Assembly (NCBI RefSeq): GCF_013623835.1
Contig: NZ_JABKDE010000015.1
Coordinates: 268-45,228 of the forward strand
DNA from: Brevibacterium oceani
GTDB lineage: Bacteria > Actinomycetota > Actinomycetes > Actinomycetales > Brevibacteriaceae
DNA: 44,961 nt
Reading direction: 5' to 3'
Shown one piece after another: positions 23,640-30,865 of the stretch. The notes below the pieces were generated by a model that was given only the letters and a program-made list of their open reading frames with translations, made no database searches and was not told the DNA's origin. Made by a program: the position numbers and the translations under genes. Each line of letters begins with the position of its first letter. Positions within the stretch are counted from its first letter, which is position 1.

Positions 23640-23918
23640 TTAGACGAATACTGCGATGATCGTTCCGGCAGCCGTGGCGAGAATACAGACGATGATGCAG
23701 ATGACCAGGCCCTTGAACCCGTTGATCTCGCGGCCAGTGAACGAGGCAAAAGCGAGGTAGCCGGCAGAGGCGAGGAAGCCTGCCAGGCCGAGGACGATGA
23801 CGCCCCAGGCAATCCAGTTCAGCAGTGTTGTGAACCCATCTGTGCCGGGGGGCTGCTCCGGGTTGGGGTTTGGCAGAGCTGCAATCGTGTCAGCGCTCGA
23901 GGCGATGAGGTCGAACAT
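23640..23918 (-). CDS. VirB2/pilin-like two-helix membrane protein
   Basis: A 92-residue protein with a short N-terminal region and two hydrophobic helices (LLNWIAWGVIVLGLAGFLASAGYLAF and GLVICIIVCILATAAGTIIAVFV) separated by a short loop, the layout of VirB2/TrbC pilins and of small proteins next to SCO6881-like genes. AGGAG lies 8 nt before the ATG, and the start overlaps the preceding stop (TAATG). No cleavable signal peptide is evident. Identity as a T4SS subunit rests on size, topology and position. Confidence 0.72.
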   Translation of the reverse strand: MFDLIASSADTIAALPNPNPEQPPGTDGFTTLLNWIAWGVIVLGLAGFLASAGYLAFASFTGREINGFKGLVICIIVCILATAAGTIIAVFV

Positions 23919-24538
23919 TACTTCTTCTCCTTAATTTCTGTCAGCGACAGGATCTTCTTCACGGTCTGCTTGATGCGGCGCGGGAGCCGCTGAGTATCGG
24001 GAGGGCTGATCCGCCATTCCTCGATCCAGGGCACATGCCATCCATGTGGAGTCATCTGCCCAAGTCGTTTGGTCGCCTTCTTCTGTGCCTCGAGCAACTT
24101 CGGACCGTCATCGACGATCACGATCCCAAGGAGGCGTGAATCTTGCAGTGACCCGCTCGCCCACTGTTTGGCGAATTCCATCCCCGCTTCAATTCCTGCG
24201 CGGTGATTACGGCACACGGCCACCACGTTCAGTTCGGGCCTCGGCCGTGTCCAACCTCCCGCGATCGGCCACCCGAGTCCCACGTCTGTGGCCTGGTCTC
24301 CGAAGAAGCTCGCCACAGTCGAAGTTCCGGCCCCGCCGTGGAGGCCCATGACAACAACCGGTGCCCAATCGGTGACCTCTTGACGAGGCCACGGCTCCGT
24401 TGCAGGAGTAGTCGCGTTGATGGCCTCAGGGGTTTCCGGTCCACTCATGGTGATGCGGTCACCGAACAGATCGTCGGCGACATCCACCTCCTGCGGTGGC
24501 GCTTCCGCCGGCTGCGGAATGAACGGATTGCTGGGCAT
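23918..24538 (-). CDS. P-loop-like protein heading the transfer operon
   Basis: A 206-residue soluble protein, first gene of the minus-strand T4SS operon. After a Pro-rich N-terminus it has APVVVMGLHGGAGTSTVASFFG, a Walker-A-like loop of the ParA/MinD type that lacks the usual Lys of GKS/GKT. The remainder (NVVAVCRNHRAGIEAGMEFAKQWASG ... LLGIVIVDDGPK) alternates strand and helix as in P-loop folds. It resembles a class of hypothetical proteins found in actinobacterial conjugative elements (possibly DUF6668, from memory). It may regulate or position the T4SS; ATPase activity is doubtful without the Lys. Confidence 0.65.
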   Translation of the reverse strand: MPSNPFIPQPAEAPPQEVDVADDLFGDRITMSGPETPEAINATTPATEPWPRQEVTDWAPVVVMGLHGGAGTSTVASFFGDQATDVGLGWPIAGGWTRPRPELNVVAVCRNHRAGIEAGMEFAKQWASGSLQDSRLLGIVIVDDGPKLLEAQKKATKRLGQMTPHGWHVPWIEEWRISPPDTQRLPRRIKQTVKKILSLTEIKEKK

Positions 24539-24645
24539 TCGAACCTGATTTCTCTAGTCGACTTCCAGTCCCAGTCTACGGGAACGCGGCCTAGTGTCAA
24601 TAGATACTGCGCGTTCTTTGGATACGTTCATTCATGTTTAAACTA

Positions 24646-24675
24646 TTGACGGTTGAGGCGCTTTCCGCGTACTGT
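24646..24675 (+). promoter_or_regulatory. Probable sigma-A promoter, leaderless transcript
   Basis: TTGACG (24646-24651) and TACTGT (24670-24675) with an 18-bp spacer lie just before ATG 24682. The predicted start of transcription falls at or next to the ATG, and no ribosome binding site is present, so the mRNA of the plus-strand T4SS operon is probably leaderless, as is common in actinobacteria. Confidence 0.55.
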
Positions 24676-24681
24676 TGCACC

Positions 24682-25173
24682 ATGCGCACATACTGGAACA
24701 GGCAGGCAACCACTGTTGTGGTTATCCTCACACTCGGACTTACGATAACGGGATGCACTGACGCAGGGAAATCACAGGATGCTGCGTCGTCAACACCCAC
24801 CGTGTCTGTCACTGATCCGCCCACAACTCCCGCCCCACGTCAGAGTGCGTATGACGACGCAGCGAAGACCGTCACAACGGTGATGACGGAATATTTCGAC
24901 ACCAAACGTTCATCTGACGAATGGTTCGCGGCACTCGAACCGCATCTGAGCATGGAGGCTCAGTACCTCTACGAGGATGCAAATATCAAGAACATTCCTA
25001 ACGGGAACGTCACCGGCACTCCCCAATTGGTGTCTGACGATGCCACGGGGCTGCGCTACTTCGTCGACACGAGCATCGGCCAGTTTACGGTGATCCTTGT
25101 CCTTGAAGGCGATTCCGGCGGGGCATACGTCGTCGACGAAATACAGTCCCCAGGATCGGGAAAGTACGACTGA
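24682..25173 (+). CDS. Lipoprotein of plus-strand transfer operon
   Basis: A 163-residue lipoprotein. The signal peptide ends in the lipobox ITGC. After a Thr/Pro/Ser-rich linker, the roughly 105-residue mature domain (AKTVTTVMTEYFDTKRSSDEWFAALEPHLS ... GQFTVILVLEGDSGGAYVVDEIQ) has the length and pattern of an NTF2-like domain, as in VirB8/TcpC-type or DUF4878-like proteins. It starts the plus-strand operon and overlaps the cell-wall hydrolase gene by one base (TGATG). It probably sits on the outer membrane face and assists the hydrolase or the channel. Confidence 0.75.
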   Translation: MRTYWNRQATTVVVILTLGLTITGCTDAGKSQDAASSTPTVSVTDPPTTPAPRQSAYDDAAKTVTTVMTEYFDTKRSSDEWFAALEPHLSMEAQYLYEDANIKNIPNGNVTGTPQLVSDDATGLRYFVDTSIGQFTVILVLEGDSGGAYVVDEIQSPGSGKYD

Positions 25174-26783
25174 TGAAGAAAGCGGTCGTCGGGGTCGTCG
25201 CGATCATCCTCGTCATCCCCCTGCTCGTCGTCATCCTCTTCAGCGGTGGCGGCTGCGCCGACGGTGCCGAGCCTGGACCATCTGACCCTGGGCTCAAAGA
25301 CGATGCCATCGGCAACGGTGCCGACCAGATCCCAGAAAAGGCAGTCCCATGGGTGGAAAAGGCCGCGAACTCGGGAAAGTATCGCTACCCTGTCGCGTTT
25401 GTCGCCGCCGATATTTTCGCGGAGTCCGGATTCGACCCGGCGGCGGCAGTCGGGGACTCCAACGGGGGCACAAAAGGTCTGACGCAGATCAACAACGCCA
25501 ACTGGAAGCACATCTATGGGCACGATTGGAACGCTGACGAAGATGGCAACGGCACCCCAGACATCGAAGATCCGCTGATCCACGCCGAATACGCAGCGAA
25601 ACTCTGGGACGAACAGATCGATCAAATTCACAAGTTCAAGAAAGACAACCCCGATTCCGGTGCGGCGGAAGCCTCGGACCTCGAGCTGCTCCTCGTCGCC
25701 CACAACGCCGGTTTCAGTCGAGTGGAGAGTTACCCCGACATTCCGGACTCCACCCGCAATACATACATTCCCAAGATCACGAAGTGGGCGAAACGGTGGG
25801 GTGGCCTCGATATCAAGAAGACCAACGTCGGCGGGCAGCCGAAAGGTGTTGATGCACAGGCCGGTGGTGACGTTGTTCGACCGCACAAGAACAGCGATCT
25901 GAACCTCGGGCCGGTCAAGCCACACGTCCAAGAAGCCGCCGAGGTCATCTCGGAAGAATTCGGGATCACCGACATTGGAGGCTACCGCTCCAGCGGCTCC
26001 CGCGACCCCAATGGTCACCCTGCCGGCCTGGCGATCGACGTCATGGTCCCCCTCGACGACAAGGGCAAGAAGCAAGGCGACGAGGTCGCCAAGTACGTCA
26101 TCGACAACCACAAAGAACTCAACGTCAAATACCTCATCTGGTACCAGCGGATCATGAACGTCGACCGTGGAGAGACGAAGTGGCGAGGCATGGATGACCG
26201 TGGGTCCGATACCCAGAACCACAAGGACCACGTTCACATCTCCTTCAACGCTAGTGACGATGGAGACCCTGGAGAAGCCAAGGGCGGAGGAAGCGTTGAC
26301 CTGCCCGACGAATGCCCGGCAGGCGGCGGTGACGATGCGCCCAAAGGCGGGAAGAACAAGCCCGGACCCTGGGGTGGACACGACAACGGCCGCATCCCCA
26401 CCGACGAGCTCAAAGCAATCCCTTGGGCTAAGGATGAGTATCTGCGCTCCGATGCCACAGACGCATTGATCAAAATGAACAACGACTTCAAAAAGAAGTT
26501 CGGTACCGACATGGGCATTACCGACGCCTACCGTGACTATGAGGAACAGGAATACCTCTACAAGACCAAACCGCCGGGCATGGCCGCCACACCCGGCAAA
26601 TCAAACCATGGTTGGGCGCTGGCCGTTGACTACGGAACCGGAATCAACCGGTTCGGCACGCCTCAGCACAAGTGGATGAAAGACAACGCCGGGAAGTACG
26701 GGTGGCAGCACCCGGAATGGGCACGTGAGGGGCAGAAGAACGCTGAAGCCTGGCACTGGGAATACTACGGACTGGACAAATGA
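25173..26783 (+). CDS. Three-domain cell-wall hydrolase of T4SS (SLT + two M15-like)
   Basis: A 536-residue envelope enzyme. An N-terminal membrane helix (about 4-24) anchors it. Residues about 60-210 are a lytic transglycosylase with catalytic E84 in DIFAESGFDPAA, the GLTQIN motif and LLVAHNAG. Residues about 245-365 resemble a zinc D,D-peptidase-like domain (GYRSSGSRDPNGHPAGLAIDVM and HKDHVHISF). Residues about 410-536 are a VanY-like M15 peptidase with SNHGWALAVDYG (S477-D486) and WHWEYYG. It should cut both glycan strands and stem peptides to open the wall for the T4SS. An EF-hand-like acidic loop (DWNADEDGNGTPDIED) lies in the transglycosylase domain. Start and stop overlap the neighbours, so it is fully operonic. 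Having two peptidase-like domains is unusual. Confidence 0.88.
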   Translation: MKKAVVGVVAIILVIPLLVVILFSGGGCADGAEPGPSDPGLKDDAIGNGADQIPEKAVPWVEKAANSGKYRYPVAFVAADIFAESGFDPAAAVGDSNGGTKGLTQINNANWKHIYGHDWNADEDGNGTPDIEDPLIHAEYAAKLWDEQIDQIHKFKKDNPDSGAAEASDLELLLVAHNAGFSRVESYPDIPDSTRNTYIPKITKWAKRWGGLDIKKTNVGGQPKGVDAQAGGDVVRPHKNSDLNLGPVKPHVQEAAEVISEEFGITDIGGYRSSGSRDPNGHPAGLAIDVMVPLDDKGKKQGDEVAKYVIDNHKELNVKYLIWYQRIMNVDRGETKWRGMDDRGSDTQNHKDHVHISFNASDDGDPGEAKGGGSVDLPDECPAGGGDDAPKGGKNKPGPWGGHDNGRIPTDELKAIPWAKDEYLRSDATDALIKMNNDFKKKFGTDMGITDAYRDYEEQEYLYKTKPPGMAATPGKSNHGWALAVDYGTGINRFGTPQHKWMKDNAGKYGWQHPEWAREGQKNAEAWHWEYYGLDK

Positions 26784-28240
26784 GCACACTGAATCCTGAA
26801 GACGTCCCCCCGTTCCCCGTCTACGCACTCGAATACGACGGGGACACGGTTCTGCTGGACAAAGTCATCGTCGAACCCGCCGTCGGTCAGGAGCTGACCG
26901 AGGCAGGTTTACAGGCAGTCGCCCGCAAAGCGAGCGACGCGGGCCTCGACGCGGTACGTGTCCGAGTGGTGACCCCGGACGGCACTCACCTGATGATCGT
27001 CAACTCCGAGGGCGACGCAGAGGACATCACGCCCTCAGACGAGCCGACTACGCCGTCACGGCGTAAACGCGGTCTCATCATCGGGGCCGCAGTTCTCACC
27101 CTCGCTCTTCTCGCCGGAGGCGGCATCGCTGTCGGCAAGGCCATCAAGGCCGCCAACACTGAACCTGTGGCGGCGGCCCCTCCGCCGATCCCTGGCGAGC
27201 ACGCCGCTATCCCAATCGGGCTGCCGGCTGGTTTCGACAGCACTGCCGACTGGTCCCTACCTGTCGCCGATGGCCGACCGCCCGTTGTGATGAACAACGG
27301 CCAGGTGCTTCTGACGACACCCGATGATCGCCTCGAGATTCATGAGACGAAGCGCGCTCAAACCGTCTGGTCGTCCTCGACGGTGCCGAATGGAACCACA
27401 CCAATTGTCGAGACCACGTGGACCGACCGGCCAGTCCTCGCGTCGGCCACCGGCCGTGCGCTGACCCTCTGGCCCCTTGATCTCGATGACAACAGCAACG
27501 TTCCAGCGGTCGAGGTCGACCTCAACGCACAAGCCGACGTCACCTATGCAGGCACAGCTCCGCTCATCGACCTCGGCGACTACACCGTCGCCGTGCCCGC
27601 CGAGAACGGGGTCCAACGCGTCTCCGTTCCACCTGGCACGCACCCTGTGGCTGCAGGAAACGACATCATCGTCTCCGTGGGTGACAACACCATCGCTAAG
27701 ACCGCGTTCACGTCCAAGGCGACCTCGACAACGACCGATTTCGAGCGACCGAAAGGCACCAAAGGTGCCCCCACCTCGGCCATTGGCCTGACTCCGACAC
27801 GCGCGGTCGTGACGTGGAAGGCCGAGAAAACGGAGACCACGGCCTTAGTCGATACCGAGAAGGGCAAGGTCCTCGCCACGACCGACGGGCGTGCCCCCCG
27901 TGTCGAAGAACTCCCGCAGATCGACGAGACGGCCGGCACCGCACTCGCTGGTTCCTACTTCATTCGCTACGACGAGGACAAGCCCAAGATCGTCGACCTC
28001 GACGTGGCCTCCAGGGACGCTGTTCTCGATGGAAACCACGTCTACACCACCAACCAGGACGGACCACTTGACCTGAAAGTCAGCGGCGACAAAGTAGTTC
28101 CATCCGCGTGGGAACCACTTGCCCCGGACGATCCACCTCCGGCCGCTGTTGCCCCCGACGCGGCCTATGTTCTTGCAGAGAAAGTCGACCAATCCATTCT
28201 TTACCGCGCACCCCGCCAGGAAGAGGAAACAACACCATGA
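26780..28240 (+). CDS. Single-pass membrane protein with large beta-rich outer domain
   Basis: A 486-residue protein. About 95 cytoplasmic residues (acidic, with VYALEYDGDTVLLDKVIVEP) precede one membrane helix at about 97-118 (GLIIGAAVLTLALLAGGGIAVG). The roughly 360-residue outer part is beta-rich with repeating short strands ending in small and polar residues (RALTLWPLDLDDN, DYTVAVPAENGVQRVSVP), which suggests a beta-propeller. No enzyme motif is seen. Its stop overlaps the MinD-like gene and its start overlaps the hydrolase gene. I infer a structural T4SS part spanning from membrane to wall. Confidence 0.7.
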   Translation: MSTLNPEDVPPFPVYALEYDGDTVLLDKVIVEPAVGQELTEAGLQAVARKASDAGLDAVRVRVVTPDGTHLMIVNSEGDAEDITPSDEPTTPSRRKRGLIIGAAVLTLALLAGGGIAVGKAIKAANTEPVAAAPPPIPGEHAAIPIGLPAGFDSTADWSLPVADGRPPVVMNNGQVLLTTPDDRLEIHETKRAQTVWSSSTVPNGTTPIVETTWTDRPVLASATGRALTLWPLDLDDNSNVPAVEVDLNAQADVTYAGTAPLIDLGDYTVAVPAENGVQRVSVPPGTHPVAAGNDIIVSVGDNTIAKTAFTSKATSTTTDFERPKGTKGAPTSAIGLTPTRAVVTWKAEKTETTALVDTEKGKVLATTDGRAPRVEELPQIDETAGTALAGSYFIRYDEDKPKIVDLDVASRDAVLDGNHVYTTNQDGPLDLKVSGDKVVPSAWEPLAPDDPPPAAVAPDAAYVLAEKVDQSILYRAPRQEEETTP

Positions 28241-29664
28241 TCGCCATCGAGCTCGACACCGAAGGCAACGGGCACATCCAGCTCCCGACCGGGACGCGCA
28301 GGATCACTGCGGACTCTCTGTCCGAGGCCCGCAGTCAGGTCATCACCATTCTCACCAACCATGCTCAAACGAACGGGCGGATCCTGAACGCCTCAGTGAC
28401 GACGGCCACCGAGGGAACCGTGATCCTCGAGGTCCAGCCCAACGGGACCATCAACGAACTCGATGCACCACCACAGGAGGAACCGATCATGCACCGTGCT
28501 GAAGAAGCCCCGGCAACTCACAGCAACGTGGACACGGCCCCGCAGACCGTGGCCGCCACTCCCCCGAGGCCGTCAGCACCACCGCCGCAGGCGGCATCCG
28601 TAATGCCCTCACACGAACCCGCTGAAGAACCCCTGCAGGAGACTGTTTTCCAGGCGCCGGCCGCCCACTCCCCGAGTTCTGGACTCATTCTTGGCGACGG
28701 TAGCCCGGTCGGCACCGGCGCTCGTGCCGTTGAGGCCCCAATTGGGCGCAGCTTCGTCAAAGAGGCAAAAGACGTACCTGCCGAAGGATTCCGCGGCGTC
28801 GTTTATAAAGCCACCGGCGGACTCCTCAACACCGGTCCCAGCCGCCGCGAAATCCACCGACGGGAGCTTCACGGTCGAGTCGCGAAACCAATCTCAGGGA
28901 CTCGCAACATCGTTTATATGTGTCTTAAAGGTGGAATCTCGAAGACGTCGACGACGAGCGGGGTCGGCCTTACCCTGGCTGAATACCGTCCTGACTCGGT
29001 CCTCGCGATTGATACCAACCCCGATGCCGGCGACCTCGCTGACCGACTGCTCGGCCACGACCAGGTCGAATCAACCAGTCCCCGGACAATCACCGATCTG
29101 GTGTCTGCCCTCGACGCTAACCAGATCGACAACCTCACCGACCTCAACCGCTACACGCAGACATCAGGGCGGTTGCACTTCATCGCTGGAGAGCAAGATC
29201 CCGACGTGTCGGAATCACTCACCGCCGATCAGTACCATGCCGTCCGCGACACCGTCGACCGGTTCTACCCGATCACGCTCACCGACTGTGGCACCGGAGT
29301 CACCCATCCGGCGATGAAAGGCATCCTTGAACGGGCCGATCAGATCGTCGTGGCTTCAGGGTGGGCCGTGACTGGAGCCAAGCGAGCACAACGCACCCTG
29401 ACCTGGCTCCACGAAGCCCACGACGGGGCTTACAAGAGCCTGGCCGAGAACGCTATCGTAGTCCTCACCGATACCGGAGCCACCAGCAAGGACGTGGATA
29501 GAGACGCCATCATCGAAACGCTGCAGCACCTATGCCGCGACGTCCACATCGTCCCCTTCGACGCTGAAATCGGCAAGGGCGATCTCATCTCACTCGACGA
29601 ACTCCGCCCCGCTACGCGCCAGGCCTTCCTGGAAATCGGAGCATCCATCGTGGATGCTCTCTGA
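28237..29664 (+). CDS. MinD/ParA-like ATPase with Pro-rich N-terminus
   Basis: A 475-residue cytoplasmic protein. ATG 28237 overlaps the upstream stop (ATGA). The first 90 residues form a small domain, the next 100 are Pro/Ala/Glu-rich and disordered. The C-terminal 250 residues are a MinD-type ATPase with deviant Walker A K231-G-G-I-S-K-T237 (in CLKGGISKTSTT), DTNPDAGDLADRLL and LTDCGTGVTHPAM. This layout resembles ATPases coded with actinobacterial ESX and conjugation systems. It may place or energise the transfer machine at the pole. It is distinct from the partition ParA at 33711. Confidence 0.82.
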   Translation: MIAIELDTEGNGHIQLPTGTRRITADSLSEARSQVITILTNHAQTNGRILNASVTTATEGTVILEVQPNGTINELDAPPQEEPIMHRAEEAPATHSNVDTAPQTVAATPPRPSAPPPQAASVMPSHEPAEEPLQETVFQAPAAHSPSSGLILGDGSPVGTGARAVEAPIGRSFVKEAKDVPAEGFRGVVYKATGGLLNTGPSRREIHRRELHGRVAKPISGTRNIVYMCLKGGISKTSTTSGVGLTLAEYRPDSVLAIDTNPDAGDLADRLLGHDQVESTSPRTITDLVSALDANQIDNLTDLNRYTQTSGRLHFIAGEQDPDVSESLTADQYHAVRDTVDRFYPITLTDCGTGVTHPAMKGILERADQIVVASGWAVTGAKRAQRTLTWLHEAHDGAYKSLAENAIVVLTDTGATSKDVDRDAIIETLQHLCRDVHIVPFDAEIGKGDLISLDELRPATRQAFLEIGASIVDAL

Positions 29665-29695
29665 AACCCCGTCCGCCACCACGAAAGCAGGATTA

Positions 29696-29998
29696 ATGCC
29701 CACCGACGAATGGCTACATTCCGTCCGCAGCCTCACCTCATCCAAGGAACGCCTCATCATCATGCAGTTCCTCAGCCAACAAGATGCCGGTGTGTTCTCA
29801 TCGACGATCGCTGAGAAGACTGGAATCAAAGCAACCACGCTCTCCCGGATGCTCCGAGACCTCGAAGACCTCGGATTCATTCACGGGGATCTCGCTCCGA
29901 CTGAGCGACGCGGCCGCGCAGTCAGGTACACGCTCAACCCGGCGAGGATCCGCACGGTCCTTAAAGACACCGCGAAGCACCTCAACGTGAAGCTGTAG
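29696..29998 (+). CDS. Winged-helix transcriptional regulator
   Basis: A 100-residue MarR/ArsR-type winged-helix protein. ATG 29696 with AGGA upstream is preferred; ATG 29654 inside the previous gene is an alternative. The recognition region is STIAEKTGIKATTLSRMLRDLEDLGFI, and the wing is ERRGRAVRYTLN. No metal-binding Cys motif is present. It is last in the plus-strand transfer operon and is followed by a strong terminator, so it probably controls conjugation genes. Confidence 0.8.
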   Translation: MPTDEWLHSVRSLTSSKERLIIMQFLSQQDAGVFSSTIAEKTGIKATTLSRMLRDLEDLGFIHGDLAPTERRGRAVRYTLNPARIRTVLKDTAKHLNVKL

Positions 29999-30017
29999 GA
30001 GCGAGGCGGACGCAATA

Positions 30018-30065
30018 GAGCGGGGTCGGACACATTGGCAGATGTGTCCGACCCCGCTCCTTTTG
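30018..30065 (+). terminator. Strong rho-independent terminator of transfer operon
   Basis: GAGCGGGGTCGGACACAT (30018-30035) pairs perfectly over 18 bp with 30042-30059, loop TGGCAG, followed by CTTTTG. It closes the operon that begins at 24682. Confidence 0.9.
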
Positions 30066-30094
30066 CTTCGTTGCCACCACGCAACGGTTCCATA

Positions 30095-30121
30095 CTAGCG
30101 AATAGTTAAACTACCCGCTAG
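30095..30121. promoter_or_regulatory. 27-bp nested palindrome, probable operator
   Basis: CTAGCG (30095-30100) and CGCTAG (30116-30121) bracket TAGTT-A-AACTA, so the whole site is symmetric apart from two bases in each half. It lies 47 bp before the next regulator gene. CTAGCG also occurs twice in the centromere-like region before parA (33511 and 33660), so the same protein may bind both places. Confidence 0.7.
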
Positions 30122-30168
30122 AGTTGATCGAGAAGAAACGACGCGCAGATTCAGGCAAGATGGGACAC

Positions 30169-30492
30169 ATGCCAAAATATGCGCGCCCCGCACACTCAGA
30201 GCCAGTGGAGGCTGCCATTGAAGCATTCGGAAACCGCGTTCGCGTCGCTATCCTTGGCTCCCTGCAAAAGGACGGATCCGGGACTCGCGGAGAAATCGCC
30301 AAGCGCCTCGACGCTGTTGAAGGCACCGTGCAAATGCATCTTCGAACCCTTGAGCGGCTGGGCCACGTCTCTTCGGATCCACCACCCGACTCTCGAAAGA
30401 GTGGGCAGCGTGTTCGGTACTCCGCGAATGCGGCGTCGATTGAGCGAAGCATCGAAGCACTCGCCACCGCAGTTCGAGGACAAACCGAATAG
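30169..30492 (+). CDS. ArsR-like winged-helix regulator
   Basis: A 107-residue regulator. ATG 30169 (MPKYARPAHSE) is chosen; ATG 30160 and TTG 30124 are in frame. The winged helix covers VEAAIEAFGNRVRVAILGSLQ and GEIAKRLDAVEGTVQMHLRTLERLGHV, with the wing around SGQRVRYSAN. No Cys is present, so it is not a metal sensor of the classical ArsR kind. The 27-bp palindrome upstream suggests autoregulation. It resembles the regulator at 29696 in layout. It probably controls the replication or partition genes that follow. Confidence 0.8.
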   Translation: MPKYARPAHSEPVEAAIEAFGNRVRVAILGSLQKDGSGTRGEIAKRLDAVEGTVQMHLRTLERLGHVSSDPPPDSRKSGQRVRYSANAASIERSIEALATAVRGQTE

Positions 30493-30545
30493 CCCGAAAG
30501 AAGTCTGCCGACACGCGAGTGAATTTCTAGAAACGAATGTGCTGG

Positions 30546-30562
30546 ACAGATATGTTGTCTGT
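30546..30562. promoter_or_regulatory. Short inverted repeat abutting the 30563 start
   Basis: ACAGA (30546-30550) and TCTGT (30558-30562) form a dyad that ends exactly at the ATG of the next gene. It is a plausible autoregulatory operator for that small DNA-binding protein. Confidence 0.4.
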
Positions 30563-30790
30563 ATGACTATCGGACGCCCTGTCGTGCCCAACCGGGCCGA
30601 GAAATCAATCTCTACGCGCCTGCGCAAGCCAGTCGACAAGATTGTCCGTGCTCAGGCTGACGAACTCGGGATGCCATACGGCGAGTACGTGTCATATCTC
30701 GTGGCGCAGCAGCTCGGTATGCCCGATGACGCCCCCAAGCTCCCGGAAGCTTCCCATCCACAGGGGGTGCTCTCGCTCAAATCTGCATAG
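30563..30790 (+). CDS. Small RHH-like protein before rep, possible copy-number control
   Basis: A 75-residue protein beginning MTIGRPVVPNRAEKSIS. The stretch SISTRLRKPVDKIVRAQADELGMPYGEYVSYLVAQQLG has the strand-helix-helix pattern of small ribbon-helix-helix plasmid regulators. No ribosome binding site is seen. It sits 56 bp before the replication gene, with a terminator-like hairpin between them. A role in repressing rep is likely from position. Confidence 0.68.
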   Translation: MTIGRPVVPNRAEKSISTRLRKPVDKIVRAQADELGMPYGEYVSYLVAQQLGMPDDAPKLPEASHPQGVLSLKSA

Positions 30791-30803
30791 CAACAAGTAA
30801 AAA

Positions 30804-30827
30804 GCTCCCCGGTTGCCGCCGAGGAGC
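30804..30827 (+). terminator. Hairpin between small regulator and rep
   Basis: GCTCCCCGG (30804-30812) pairs with CCGAGGAGC (30819-30827) with one mismatch. A-rich before and T-containing after (CTTCT). It could end the small gene transcript or act as an attenuator in the leader of rep. Confidence 0.5.
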
Positions 30828-30844
30828 CTTCTAATCAAATATTT

Positions 30845-30865
30845 GGTTGAGTTACCAGCTCAACC
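30845..30865. promoter_or_regulatory. Inverted repeat at the rep start
   Basis: GGTTGAG (30845-30851) and CTCAACC (30859-30865) flank the first possible start codon of rep (TTG 30847). In mRNA the stem would mask that start. A second copy of CTCAA follows at 30880. This fits translational or transcriptional control of Rep level. Confidence 0.5.

Noticed and set aside
25056..26381. Long open frame on the minus strand opposite the cell-wall hydrolase
   Set aside because: The plus-strand gene has clear catalytic motifs and operon overlaps; the antisense frame has no motifs, consistent with GC-rich shadow coding.
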